Shown: piece after piece, positions 1 to 8,903 of the stretch
Numbering within the stretch: position 1 is the first letter of the stretch
Layout: every line of letters starts with the position of its first letter
Origin: Defluviimonas aquaemixtae
GTDB taxonomy: Bacteria > Pseudomonadota > Alphaproteobacteria > Rhodobacterales > Rhodobacteraceae
Assembly (NCBI RefSeq): GCF_900302475.1
Contig: NZ_OMOQ01000001.1
Coordinates: 620,001 to 684,000 of the forward strand
Length of the DNA: 64,000 bases
Reading direction: 5' to 3'
Program-made: the position numbers and the translations under genes
Notes under the pieces: model-generated
Databases searched by the model: none
What the model saw: the letters and a program-made list of their open reading frames with translations, nothing else
What the model was told of the DNA's origin: nothing

Positions 1-1
1 G

Positions 2-2800
2 GTCGATGCCTATACCGAGGATCAGCGGGTTCTCGGCAATTCGCTGGTCGCCAAGGGCCAGGCACATATCCGCAGCGTCGATGCCGAGCTTGGCGCGCTG
101 GTGGCCGAGCTCCAGGCCGAGGCCGTCGCCAAGAGCGATGCCGCATATTCCGAAGCCGCGCGGGCGGTCAGGCTTTCAACCGCGATCGTCATCGCGGCGG
201 GGCTCGTTGGCCTCCTGCTCACGCTCCTGATCGTCGGCTCTATCACCTCGCCCCTCAGGCGGCTGCTGACCGCGATGAGGGAGATCACAGATGGCAACCT
301 CGCCGCCGAACTGCCGAGACCCGGCCACGATGAAATCGGCGCGATGACGCGGACGCTCGGCCTCTTCCGTGACAGTCTTGTCGAACGCGAACGCCTGGCG
401 TCGGCCCGCGCGGAGGCGGACCGCGAGGTCAAGCGGCTCCAGGTCCAGCTGACCGAGGCGATCGAGGCGATCAGCGAGGGCTTCGCGCTTTTCGATGCCG
501 AGGACCGACTGGTCATCTGCAACCAGCGCTACAAGGACATGTACGCGAAGATCGGCTTCGACATCCGTCCCGGATGCAGCTTTGCCGACATCGCGGAGCA
601 CGTGGCGAAGTCGGATATCATAGCGGGCGGCGCAGAGGGATGGGCCGAGAACCGCATCCGCCGGCACCGCCACCCCGAGGGCCCGTTCGAGCAGAAGCGC
701 GGCGACGGCACGTGGATGAAGATCAACGAGCGGCCGACCGAAGCCGGCGGCATCGTCGGCGTCTTCACCGACATCACTGAGATGAAGGAGCGCGAGTCGA
801 AGCTGCAGGAACTCGTGGAAAGCCTCGCCGAGGCGCGCGATGTCGCGCTGAAGGCGACGACCGCGAAAAGCCAGTTCCTCGCCAATATGAGCCACGAGAT
901 CAGGACCCCGATGAACGGCGTCATCGGGATGAGCAATCTTCTGATGGACACCGATCTTTCCCCCGAGCAGCAGGACTTCGCCCGCACCATCAATGAAAGC
1001 GCCGAAAGCCTGCTGACCGTGATCAACGACATCCTCGACTATTCCAAGGTCGAGGCGGGCAAGCTGGAGCTTGAGCGGATTCCCTTCAACCTCCGCGACT
1101 GCGTCGAAGGGGCGCTTGACCTCGTCGCGATGGCGGCGGCGCGGAAAGGGCTGGACCTCGCCTATTACATCGAGCCGGACGTGCCCGAAACGATCGTGTC
1201 GGACGTCACGCGGCTCCGGCAGGTGCTCCTGAACCTTATCAACAACGCGATCAAGTTCACCGAGAAGGGGGAGGTCGTGCTGACCGTCGCGCCCGACGTG
1301 GAGCGCGCGCCCGAAGGCGAGTGCCGCTTGCTCTTCACCGTCCGCGACACCGGGATCGGCATTCCCGCCGATCGCAAGGACCGGCTTTTCCAATCCTTCA
1401 GCCAGGTCGATGCGACCACGACACGGCGCTACGGCGGCACCGGCCTCGGCCTCGCGATCAGCCAGCGGCTCGTGGGTCTCATGGGCGGACGGATCTGGGT
1501 CGAGAGCGCGCCGGGCGAGGGCACGACGTTCCATTTCACGCTCACCGCGCCCGTGGGAAACGCGATCGGCACGATCAACCTCAATGAGGCGCGGCCCGAT
1601 CTCGAAGGCAAGCGCGTGCTGATCGTCGACGACAACGAGACGAACCGGGTGCTCCTCTCGCGCCAGACCACCAGCTGGGCGATGGAACCGGAGGCCGTAG
1701 GGGAGCCGGAAGAGGCGCTTCGGATGGTGGCCGGTGGCGAGAAGTTCGACGTCGCGATCCTCGACATGCACATGCCTGGCCTGGACGGGATCGACCTGGC
1801 ACAGAAGCTTCGCGGCGTTGCGGCGGGAAAGAGCATTCCCTTGATACTGCTGTCCTCGCTCGGCCAGTCGAACGACCACAGCCCCGAAGAGCTGTCCAAG
1901 GCTGATTTCGCCGAAGTTCTCGCCAAGCCCGTCAAGCCCTCGCCGCTTCTGAACGCGCTCGTCAGCCTCTTCGCCGGTAAGCCGATCCGGGTCATCGACC
2001 GGGTACAGCGCAAGAAGCCCGCCTTCGACGAGACCCTGGCGGAGCGGCTGCCGCTGCGCATCCTTCTGGCTGACGACCACGCGACGAACCAGAAGCTCGG
2101 CCGGATGATCCTGAAGCGGCTCGGATACAAATCCGACGTCGCGGGCAATGGCCGCGAAGTGGTCGAAGCCGTGGCGCGCCAACCCTACGACGTCGTGCTC
2201 ATGGATATCGAGATGCCCGAGATGGACGGCATGGAGGCCACGCGCCGGATCATCGCCGAGCATCCCGAGGACGAGCGCCCGAACATCATCGCCGTCACGG
2301 CGAATGCCATGGACGGCGACCGAGAACGATTCATCGAGGCGGGAATGTGCGGTTATGTCAGCAAGCCGATCCGCGTCGAGGCCCTGGTCGAGGCGCTGCA
2401 ATCCTGCACGCGCGGGAAGCTAAAGGAGGCACCGAAAATGTCCGATGCAAACCCCGCCGCGTTCGATCCCGCGGCGCTCGAAACTCTTCTCGACACCATC
2501 GGCGGTGACCGCGAGGCGCTGGGCGAGCTGATCGAGAGCTTTCTGGAGGAGGGCCCTGACCTTATCTCAAGGATCGAAGGCGCGGTGCGCGACGGTGACG
2601 CGGACGGCCTTCGCCGTGCCGCCCACACTATGAAGTCGAGCGCCGCCGATTTCGGCGCGCTGGAACTGTCGCGGCTCTGCCGCGAGATCGAGGCGATGGG
2701 GCGCGAAGGCGATGTCGCCGGTGCGGCGGCCCTGTCCGACCGCGCGGCCGTGGCGTTCGGCAAGGCCCGGGACGGGCTGCGCCGGACACTGGCGGGCTGA
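2..2800 (+). CDS. Hybrid sensor histidine kinase, 5' end outside window
   Basis: Membrane-bound hybrid kinase whose frame is open to the window edge, so the true start lies upstream; a GTG at 101 is only an internal candidate. In order I see a transmembrane helix (about 176-245), a HAMP segment, a PAS domain (about 455-780), a HisKA H-box reading MSHEIRTPMNG with the phospho-histidine codon at 893-895, an HATPase_c domain with GTGLGLAIS (about 1435-1460), two receiver domains with phosphoacceptor aspartates in LDMHMP (1763-1765) and MDIEMP, and a C-terminal HPt domain with AAHTMKSSAADFG. All phosphorelay residues are intact. The HPt suggests relay to a separate receiver; the receiver-transporter fusion 19 bases downstream is the obvious partner (inference). 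The ligand sensed cannot be read. Confidence 0.93.
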   Translation, partial: VDAYTEDQRVLGNSLVAKGQAHIRSVDAELGALVAELQAEAVAKSDAAYSEAARAVRLSTAIVIAAGLVGLLLTLLIVGSITSPLRRLLTAMREITDGNLAAELPRPGHDEIGAMTRTLGLFRDSLVERERLASARAEADREVKRLQVQLTEAIEAISEGFALFDAEDRLVICNQRYKDMYAKIGFDIRPGCSFADIAEHVAKSDIIAGGAEGWAENRIRRHRHPEGPFEQKRGDGTWMKINERPTEAGGIVGVFTDITEMKERESKLQELVESLAEARDVALKATTAKSQFLANMSHEIRTPMNGVIGMSNLLMDTDLSPEQQDFARTINESAESLLTVINDILDYSKVEAGKLELERIPFNLRDCVEGALDLVAMAAARKGLDLAYYIEPDVPETIVSDVTRLRQVLLNLINNAIKFTEKGEVVLTVAPDVERAPEGECRLLFTVRDTGIGIPADRKDRLFQSFSQVDATTTRRYGGTGLGLAISQRLVGLMGGRIWVESAPGEGTTFHFTLTAPVGNAIGTINLNEARPDLEGKRVLIVDDNETNRVLLSRQTTSWAMEPEAVGEPEEALRMVAGGEKFDVAILDMHMPGLDGIDLAQKLRGVAAGKSIPLILLSSLGQSNDHSPEELSKADFAEVLAKPVKPSPLLNALVSLFAGKPIRVIDRVQRKKPAFDETLAERLPLRILLADDHATNQKLGRMILKRLGYKSDVAGNGREVVEAVARQPYDVVLMDIEMPEMDGMEATRRIIAEHPEDERPNIIAVTANAMDGDRERFIEAGMCGYVSKPIRVEALVEALQSCTRGKLKEAPKMSDANPAAFDPAALETLLDTIGGDREALGELIESFLEEGPDLISRIEGAVRDGDADGLRRAAHTMKSSAADFGALELSRLCREIEAMGREGDVAGAAALSDRAAVAFGKARDGLRRTLAG

Positions 2801-2819
2801 GACGGGACATGGGGGGGCG

Positions 2820-4364
2820 ATGACGGAGAGACATGGTCGCGTGCTTGTGGTCGACGACCACAAGACCAACCGAATGAAACTCGCACTGGCGGTGCAGAAC
2901 CTCGGCCACGAGGTCGAGACCGTCGCGAGCGGGGCGGAATGCCTCGCGTCGCTAAGGCGCGACCGCTTCGACATCGTCCTTCTCGACATCGTCATGCCCG
3001 AGATGGACGGGTTCCAAGTCCTCGCGGCGATCAAGGCTGATCCCAAACTGCGCGATATCCCGGTGATCGTCATCTCGTCGCTGGAAGAAATGGAGGATGC
3101 GGTCCGCGCGATCCAGCTCGGGGCGGACGACTTTCTCACCAAGGCGTTTAACCCGGTCCTCCTGAAGGCCCGCGTCGATGCGGGAATTGAGCGCAAGCGG
3201 CTCAGGGACAAGGAGCTCGAATACCTGCACCAGGTGGAACGGCTCGCCGCCGCCTCGGGCATCGTCGAGGGCAAGGATTTCGACCCCGCGCGGCTCGGCC
3301 TCGACGACATCGCCCGGCGCGACGACCAACTCGGCAACCTCGCGCGGGTCTTCCTCCAGATGGCGGGCGAGGTTTACCGGCGCGAACAGAACCTGCGCCA
3401 GCAGATCAGCCTTCTGAAAGGCGGGTTCCTGCTTCTGCTCCTCGGCGCGACCTGGGGGCTGATCCCGTCCTTGTCGCGGATCATCATGCTCGACGGGCTC
3501 CACCCGCTCGGCGTCGCGTTCTGGACGCTCAGCCTCAGCGCCGCTCTGATGATCGTGACGTCCCTCCTGACCGGGCGCTATCCGCAGGCCTCCTGGCCGC
3601 CGATTCGGCACTACCTGATCCTCGGCCTCATCGGCGGGGTACTGCCGCAGATCTTCCTGTTCTGGGCGGCGGAAAGCGTGCCGGCGATGATTATCGCCAT
3701 CATCCTCGCGGCCGAGAGCTTCATCGTCTTCGTCCTCGCCGCCTCGATGGGCCTCGAGGCGCCGAGTCTCAAGCGCTTCATCGGCCTCAGCCTCGGCCTC
3801 GCCTGCGTCGCGCTGATCATGGTGCCGGGAAGCGAAGAGAGCGGCGTGGCCGGATGGATCTGGATCCTCGTCACGCTTGCCGTGCCCCTCTGCTACGCGC
3901 TTGAGGATATCGTCATCGCGGCGCTGCCGGATTCGGAGGCGGACTCCCTCGGCGCCGCGACCGGCATAACCATCGCCGGGGCGCTCATCCTTGCGCCGGC
4001 CACTTTCGCGACCGGCGCCTTCATTTCGCCGGCCGAGGCGATCGCGGGATTTGGCTGGGCGTTCCTCCTGATCGCCGCGCTCAGCGCCTTCTCGACCGTG
4101 CTCCTGATTTACACGATCAGAACTACCGGCGCGGTCTTCGCCAGCCAGGCCGGTTATTCGATCACCGCAGGCGGCATCCTGTGGAGCGTCTTGCTCCTGA
4201 ACGAACAGATGACGATCTGGGTCTGGGCGGCGCTTGCCTGCCTCGTTTCGGGCCTCGCGCTGGTGATGCCCAAGCAGATCGATCACGAGGACGATTTGGA
4301 CCAGCGCGCGGCGCCGGCGCAAATTGCGGGGTCCACGGGCGGACCGGGTCCAACGGCGCCCTGA
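2820..4364 (+). CDS. Receiver domain - HAMP-like linker - EamA/DMT transporter fusion
   Basis: A 514-residue protein with an unusual architecture. Residues 1-120 are a complete receiver domain: acidic pair D12-D13, phosphoacceptor D56 in LLDIVMPEMDG, S86 and K108. Residues 121-200 form a helical linker with a HAMP-like stretch (RRDDQLGNLARVFLQMAGEV, about 166-185). From about residue 203 to 490 there are about ten hydrophobic segments typical of EamA drug/metabolite exporters. The cytoplasmic N terminus of this transporter family fits a cytoplasmic receiver. The start is the ATG at 2820, which begins exactly at the receiver domain; the frame is open further upstream but overlaps the kinase gene. 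Position just after a hybrid kinase with a free HPt suggests phosphorylation-controlled transport. Substrate unknown. Confidence 0.9.
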   Translation: MTERHGRVLVVDDHKTNRMKLALAVQNLGHEVETVASGAECLASLRRDRFDIVLLDIVMPEMDGFQVLAAIKADPKLRDIPVIVISSLEEMEDAVRAIQLGADDFLTKAFNPVLLKARVDAGIERKRLRDKELEYLHQVERLAAASGIVEGKDFDPARLGLDDIARRDDQLGNLARVFLQMAGEVYRREQNLRQQISLLKGGFLLLLLGATWGLIPSLSRIIMLDGLHPLGVAFWTLSLSAALMIVTSLLTGRYPQASWPPIRHYLILGLIGGVLPQIFLFWAAESVPAMIIAIILAAESFIVFVLAASMGLEAPSLKRFIGLSLGLACVALIMVPGSEESGVAGWIWILVTLAVPLCYALEDIVIAALPDSEADSLGAATGITIAGALILAPATFATGAFISPAEAIAGFGWAFLLIAALSAFSTVLLIYTIRTTGAVFASQAGYSITAGGILWSVLLLNEQMTIWVWAALACLVSGLALVMPKQIDHEDDLDQRAAPAQIAGSTGGPGPTAP

Positions 4365-4400
4365 GGGGCGCGGCGGTGGAAGCCCGCTCCCGCGCGCGGA

Positions 4401-4895
4401 TCACTCCGGCGGTCCGAGGCCGGCGAGGAGCTTCTTCATCAGTGCGCTGAGCTGGTCCTGCTCCTCGCGGGTCAGCGGCGAAAGAATGCGCGTCTCGTTT
4501 GCCGCATGGGCGGGCAGGGCGCGTTCTATGAGGTCGCGTCCCTTGTCCGTCAGCGCCACGAGCGTGCCACGCCGGTCCTCCGGATTGGGGCGGCGTTCGA
4601 CAAGTCCCGCCTTCTCCAACCGGTCGAGCCGCGCCGTCATGCCGCCCGAGGACAGCATCGTGACCTCGTAGAGCTGGGTGGGCGTCAGTTCGTAAGGCGC
4701 GCCCGAGCGGCGGAGGGCGGCCAGGACGTCGAACTCTCCGCCGTGAAGGCCGAATTCGGCCATTACGGGCGAGAGATGGTCGCGGTCTATCACCAGCCAC
4801 AGCTCCGACATTCGCCCGATGATTTCCATCGCCTTCGTGTCGAGGTCGGGCATTTCGCGCGCCCATTGCGAAATCGCGAAGGCGGCTCGATCCAT
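4401..4895 (-). CDS. MarR-family transcriptional regulator
   Basis: Winged-helix repressor of about 164 residues. The MarR core is visible: the recognition region LTPTQLYEVTMLSSGGMTARLDRLEKAGLVERRPNPEDRR contains the helix-turn-helix and the wing with its conserved D-R-R. Start choice is uncertain: a GTG at 4937, ATGs at 4907 and 4895 and an ATG at 4853 share the frame. I prefer 4895 because a palindromic operator-like site (4899-4912) would otherwise lie inside the coding sequence. It is divergent from the EamA transporter at 4970 and probably represses both itself and that exporter (inference). The ligand is unknown. Confidence 0.88.
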   Translation of the reverse strand: MDRAAFAISQWAREMPDLDTKAMEIIGRMSELWLVIDRDHLSPVMAEFGLHGGEFDVLAALRRSGAPYELTPTQLYEVTMLSSGGMTARLDRLEKAGLVERRPNPEDRRGTLVALTDKGRDLIERALPAHAANETRILSPLTREEQDQLSALMKKLLAGLGPPE

Positions 4896-4898
4896 TTG

Positions 4899-4946
4899 TC
4901 TTGACATCAAGATACTTTTCACTAAGTTAGTTCTCACAAAGATACT
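4899..4946. promoter_or_regulatory. Probable MarR operator region
   Basis: A perfect inverted repeat TCTTGA-CA-TCAAGA lies at 4899-4912. An 8-base element, AAGATACT, occurs at 4909-4916 and again at 4939-4946, 30 bases apart (about three helical turns). The stretch sits in the divergent gap between the MarR gene and the EamA transporter and is much richer in A+T than its surroundings. Palindromes of this kind are typical MarR operators. Confidence 0.6.
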
Positions 4947-4969
4947 AACCCAATTCGGAGTCTCGTCAA

Positions 4970-5908
4970 ATGGCGGATGCCACGAACTGCGCAGGCGCGC
5001 TGCCCTGCGCGAGCGGTCCCGGTCTGGCCGCGCCCTTTCTGCTCGTCTCCGTCGGATCGCTCATCGCGACCGCGGTCATGCTGTCAAAGCTCGCGGCCGC
5101 AGCAGGCGCGCCGATGCTCGGCTATCTCGGCGCGGTCTGGTTCGGGGCGGCGGGCCTCCTCTTCCTGCCGCTCGTCTTCGGGCGAGGTCCGCTGGGCGTC
5201 GCGGGCACACTGCACTACGGCCTCGGCGCGGGTTTCCTGATGATCGTGCCGAGCGCGATGGGCTACCTCGCCGTCGCCCATGTCGGTGCGGGATACATCT
5301 CGCTCACCTTCGCCTTCCCGGTGCTGCTCACCTGGCTCATCGCAAGAGGCTTGCGCATGGACGGGGCGCGGCCGGGGCAGGGCGCAGGCGTCCTCGCGGG
5401 GCTTGCGGGTGGCGTCCTTCTGGCGTCGGCCAAGCTCGCCGGGGCTGGCGGTCCGGGCGGGAGCGTCTACTGGGTCATGCTCGCCACGGCCATTCCGGTG
5501 ACGCTCGCGCTCGGCAACATCTTCCGCACGCGCTACTGGCCCGCAGGCGCCCGGCCGTTGCCGCTGGCCGCGTTCTCGGTCCTCGCGGGCGCGCTGATGG
5601 TGCTTCCCTTCGCCGCCTTGACCGAGGGTGGGCGCCTGTCTCTTCTGTGGCAGTCGCCCGAACTCGCCGGCCTGACCGCTGCCGGTGCAGCCGTGGTCGC
5701 GGCGCAATACGTCCTGCAATTCCGCCTCCAGGCTCTGGCCGGCCCGGTTTACATGAGCCAGATCGGCGGCGTCGCGGCCATGACGGGCGCGGTTATTGCA
5801 GTGGTGGCCCTGGGCGAGACGCTTCCACCCATGTTCTGGCCCGCCGCTCTCATGATCGCCGCCGGGACCGTGCTTTTTCACAACGCGGCCGCGAAGCGCC
5901 GCCGCTGA
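4970..5908 (+). CDS. EamA-family (DMT) transporter
   Basis: A 312-residue integral membrane protein with about ten hydrophobic helices and the internal two-fold repeat of the EamA family, which exports or imports small metabolites. A polar N-terminal tail precedes the first helix. The start is the ATG at 4970, just after the MarR operator region. Its divergent arrangement with the MarR gene suggests ligand-induced expression, perhaps of a compound sensed by that regulator. It is not closely similar to the receiver-fused transporter upstream, so it is not a recent duplicate. Substrate cannot be read. Confidence 0.88.
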   Translation: MADATNCAGALPCASGPGLAAPFLLVSVGSLIATAVMLSKLAAAAGAPMLGYLGAVWFGAAGLLFLPLVFGRGPLGVAGTLHYGLGAGFLMIVPSAMGYLAVAHVGAGYISLTFAFPVLLTWLIARGLRMDGARPGQGAGVLAGLAGGVLLASAKLAGAGGPGGSVYWVMLATAIPVTLALGNIFRTRYWPAGARPLPLAAFSVLAGALMVLPFAALTEGGRLSLLWQSPELAGLTAAGAAVVAAQYVLQFRLQALAGPVYMSQIGGVAAMTGAVIAVVALGETLPPMFWPAALMIAAGTVLFHNAAAKRRR

Positions 5909-5954
5909 CGCGTCTTGACACTGGCGGGGCGCAGGATCATCGCTTGCCCCCGCC

Positions 5955-7403
5955 ATGATCGATATGCGCCCCGTCGGATTTGTGATCGGTCTCATCATCG
6001 CCGCGCTCGGCGCGACGATGATCATCCCCTTCGCAACCGATCTTCTGCGCAGCGACGGCAACGCGCACGCCTTCGGCGAGGCGGCGATGATTTCGGTCCT
6101 CTGCGGCGCGGCGATGGCGCTTGCCTGCCAGAACCGGGCCGCGCGCGGTCTGTCGATCCGCCAGGCGTTCCTGCTCACCGCCGGGATCTGGCTTTTCGTG
6201 CCTCTGTTCGGCGCGCTTCCGTTCGTGATCGGCGCCCCCGACGTGCGCCTGATCGACGCCTATTTCGAGGCCGTCTCGGGCATCACAACCACGGGCGCTT
6301 CGGTCTTTGTCGATGTCGAAGAGCTGCCGCGCGGCGTGACGCTTTGGCGCGGGATGCTGAACTGGCTCGGCGGGCTCGGCATCGCCTTCATCGCGATGAT
6401 CTTCCTGCCCGTGCTCAGGGTCGGCGGGATGCAGTTCTTCCGAACCGAGGGCTTCGACACGTTTGGCAAGGTCCTGCCACGCGCCTCCGACATCGCGCGG
6501 CAACTTTTCTATGTCTATGCCGGACTGACGGTCGCCTGCATCGCGGTTTACGCGCTCCTTGGCATGCCGCTTTTCGAGGCGGCGGCGCATGGGCTGGCCA
6601 CGATCGCGACGGGCGGCTTTTCGCCCCGGACCACATCGTTCACGGATTATTCCAACGCGCTCGACTACGCGGCCTCGCTGTTCATGATCCTCGGCAGCCT
6701 GCCCTATATCCGCTACGTGCAACTCGTGCAGGGGTCGTCCCGGCCGCTCTTCGCGGATCCGCAGGTCAGGGCCTATCTCGCCTGGGTCGGCAGCGCTGTT
6801 TTGGTCGTGGCGGCCTGGCGTATCACGACCAGCGATCAGGACGCGGAGCCGGCGTTCCGGGAATCGCTTTTCAACCTCGTCTCGATCATGTCGTCGACCG
6901 GCTTCGGCACCGGCGACTTTCCCCGCTGGGGGGCGTTCGCACTCATCGTCGGCATGTGGCTCGGCGTCATCGGCGCCTGTTCGGGATCAAGTGCGGCCGG
7001 GCTCTCGGTCTTCCGCGTCCAGATCATGCTCGGTGCGCTCGTCTCCGCGGTCCGCCGCATCTACAGTCCGAGCCGGATCGCCCTGGTCCGCTATGCGGGC
7101 CGGACGGTGGATAACGACACGATGGACGCGATAGTTCTCTATTTGGGGGCCTACATCCTGACATTCGGCTTCCTCACCGTCGGGATCGACTTGAGCGGGG
7201 TGGATTTCGTCTCGGCGATCTTCGCTGCATGGACCACGATCGGAAACATCGGCTACAGCTACGGCCCGATGGTCGCCCCGACCGGCACATTCGTCGATTT
7301 TCCCGACGTCGCGAAGATTTTCATGATCGTCGCGATGATCATGGGCCGGCTTTCGCTCTTGACCGTGCTCGTGCTTCTCCTGCCGCGCTTCTGGCGGCTG
7401 TGA
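5955..7403 (+). CDS. trkH: TrkH-family potassium uptake protein (copy 1)
   Basis: The 482-residue membrane subunit of a Trk-type K+ uptake system. Four pore-loop signatures are readable: SGITTTGAS, LATIATGGFS, SIMSSTGFGTG and AWTTIGNIG. It is the first of two tandem copies of identical length, both opening MID-RPVG-VIG. In the loop after the third pore segment it reads GACSGSSAAGLSVFR, whereas copy 2 and typical TrkH have GGCAGST..VKIFR; the basic residue and a conserved glycine are therefore lost here. No TrkA gating subunit is nearby. The start ATG at 5955 has no strong ribosome-binding site. Confidence 0.93.
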   Translation: MIDMRPVGFVIGLIIAALGATMIIPFATDLLRSDGNAHAFGEAAMISVLCGAAMALACQNRAARGLSIRQAFLLTAGIWLFVPLFGALPFVIGAPDVRLIDAYFEAVSGITTTGASVFVDVEELPRGVTLWRGMLNWLGGLGIAFIAMIFLPVLRVGGMQFFRTEGFDTFGKVLPRASDIARQLFYVYAGLTVACIAVYALLGMPLFEAAAHGLATIATGGFSPRTTSFTDYSNALDYAASLFMILGSLPYIRYVQLVQGSSRPLFADPQVRAYLAWVGSAVLVVAAWRITTSDQDAEPAFRESLFNLVSIMSSTGFGTGDFPRWGAFALIVGMWLGVIGACSGSSAAGLSVFRVQIMLGALVSAVRRIYSPSRIALVRYAGRTVDNDTMDAIVLYLGAYILTFGFLTVGIDLSGVDFVSAIFAAWTTIGNIGYSYGPMVAPTGTFVDFPDVAKIFMIVAMIMGRLSLLTVLVLLLPRFWRL

Positions 7404-7448
7404 GCGCGGTCGCTTGACAGGGCAGGCCAGCGCCGCCAAGGCTCTGAC

Positions 7449-8897
7449 ATGATCGACCTGCGTCCCGTTGGATATGTGATCGGCCTTCTTACCGCGGTGC
7501 TCGGGGCGACGATGATCGTGCCGCTCGCGGTCGATCTGGTCTATGGCAATGGGCACTGGCCCGCCTTCCTGCAAAGCGCGATCCTGACCTGCCTTTCGGG
7601 TGGCTGCCTGGCGCTTGCCTGCGCGAACGGTGTGGGCGAGAAGCTGAGCGTCCAGCACAGCTTCCTGCTCGCCACCGGGGTCTGGACGGCGCTACCCCTG
7701 TTCGGCGCCTTGCCCTTCCTCTTCGGCGCGACGGAGGCGCGCATCGTCGACGCCGTCTTCGAGGCGATGTCGGGTTTCACGACGACCGGAGCCACCGTCT
7801 TTGTCGGGCTCGAGCATCTGCCTGAAGGGCTCCTGCTCTGGCGCTCCATGCTGCAATGGTTCGGCGGTGTCGGGATCATCGTCGTGGCCATGGTCTTCCT
7901 GCCCGAGCTCAAGGTCGGCGGCATGCAGATCTTCCGCACCGAGGCCTTCGACACCGGCGGCAAGGTCCTGCCGCGCGCGGCCCAGATCGCGGCCCAGATC
8001 ATGGCCATCTATGTCGGGCTGTCGATTTTGTGCGCGCTTGCCTACGTCGCCGTGGGGATGAACGGGTTCGAAGCCGCGAACCACGCGATGACGACGCTGG
8101 CGACAGGCGGTTTCTCGACCTCCGACGCGTCGTTCGGTCTGTTCCAGGGGGCGCCGGAATATGTCTCGGCGTTCTTCATGTTCGCGGCGAGCCTGCCCTT
8201 CGTCCGCTACGTCCAGATCGTCGGCGGCAGCACGACGCCTCTTCTGCGCGACCGGCAGGTGCGGGCCTTTCTCTGGACGGTCGGCGTGCTTGTCGGGGTG
8301 ATCTGGGCCTATCGCGTGGGCGTCAGGGGCGATGGGCTGGAACACGCCTTCCGCGAGGCGCTGTTCAACGTGACCTCGATCATCACCGGCACCGGCTATG
8401 CCAGCACCGACTACCAGCTTTGGGGCCAGTTCCCAATCGTGCTGTTCTTCTTCATCGGCCTCATCGGCGGCTGCGCGGGCTCGACCTGCTGCTCGGTCAA
8501 GATCTTTCGCTACCAGCTTCTGATCGCCTCCGTCTCGGCCCAGATCCGGCGAATCCACTCCCCGAACGGCATTTTCACGCCCCGCTACGACGGGCGACCT
8601 GTCAGCGAAGATGTCATGTCTTCGGTGATGGCGTTCCTCGGACTGTTCGTGGTGAGCCTCGGGATCATCGCGGTGTCGCTCGGGCTCACCGGGCTCGATT
8701 TCGTCACGTCGCTGTCCGGCGCGGCCACGGCGATCGCCAATATCGGGCCGGGGCTCGGGGAGATCATCGGACCGGCGGGCAATTTCGCCGCTCTCAACGA
8801 CACGGCCAAGTGGATCCTGACCGCTGCGATGCTACTGGGCCGGCTGGAACTTCTGGTCGTGCTCGTACTCTTCCTGCCGCGTTTCTGGCGCGTCTGA
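7449..8897 (+). CDS. trkH: TrkH-family potassium uptake protein (copy 2)
   Basis: Second TrkH copy, 482 residues, 45 bases after copy 1 and in the same direction. Filter signatures are SGFTTTGAT, MTTLATGGFS, SIITGTGYAS and AATAIANIG. The cytoplasmic loop GGCAGSTCCSVKIFRYQL follows the standard pattern, so this is probably the canonical K+-transporting subunit while copy 1 has diverged. The pair looks like an old tandem duplication; the two may form a heterodimer or serve different conditions (inference). The protein ends in LPRFWRV, very like the LPRFWRL end of copy 1. Confidence 0.94.
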   Translation: MIDLRPVGYVIGLLTAVLGATMIVPLAVDLVYGNGHWPAFLQSAILTCLSGGCLALACANGVGEKLSVQHSFLLATGVWTALPLFGALPFLFGATEARIVDAVFEAMSGFTTTGATVFVGLEHLPEGLLLWRSMLQWFGGVGIIVVAMVFLPELKVGGMQIFRTEAFDTGGKVLPRAAQIAAQIMAIYVGLSILCALAYVAVGMNGFEAANHAMTTLATGGFSTSDASFGLFQGAPEYVSAFFMFAASLPFVRYVQIVGGSTTPLLRDRQVRAFLWTVGVLVGVIWAYRVGVRGDGLEHAFREALFNVTSIITGTGYASTDYQLWGQFPIVLFFFIGLIGGCAGSTCCSVKIFRYQLLIASVSAQIRRIHSPNGIFTPRYDGRPVSEDVMSSVMAFLGLFVVSLGIIAVSLGLTGLDFVTSLSGAATAIANIGPGLGEIIGPAGNFAALNDTAKWILTAAMLLGRLELLVVLVLFLPRFWRV

Positions 8898-8903
8898 ACC
8901 GCG

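Noticed and set aside
176..2401. Very long open frame antisense to the hybrid kinase
   Set aside because: Mirror of a high-GC coding sequence; no family motifs, while the plus strand encodes clear kinase and receiver motifs. Similar antisense frames at 11661-13760, 15691-17319, 43199-45070 and elsewhere were discarded for the same reason.
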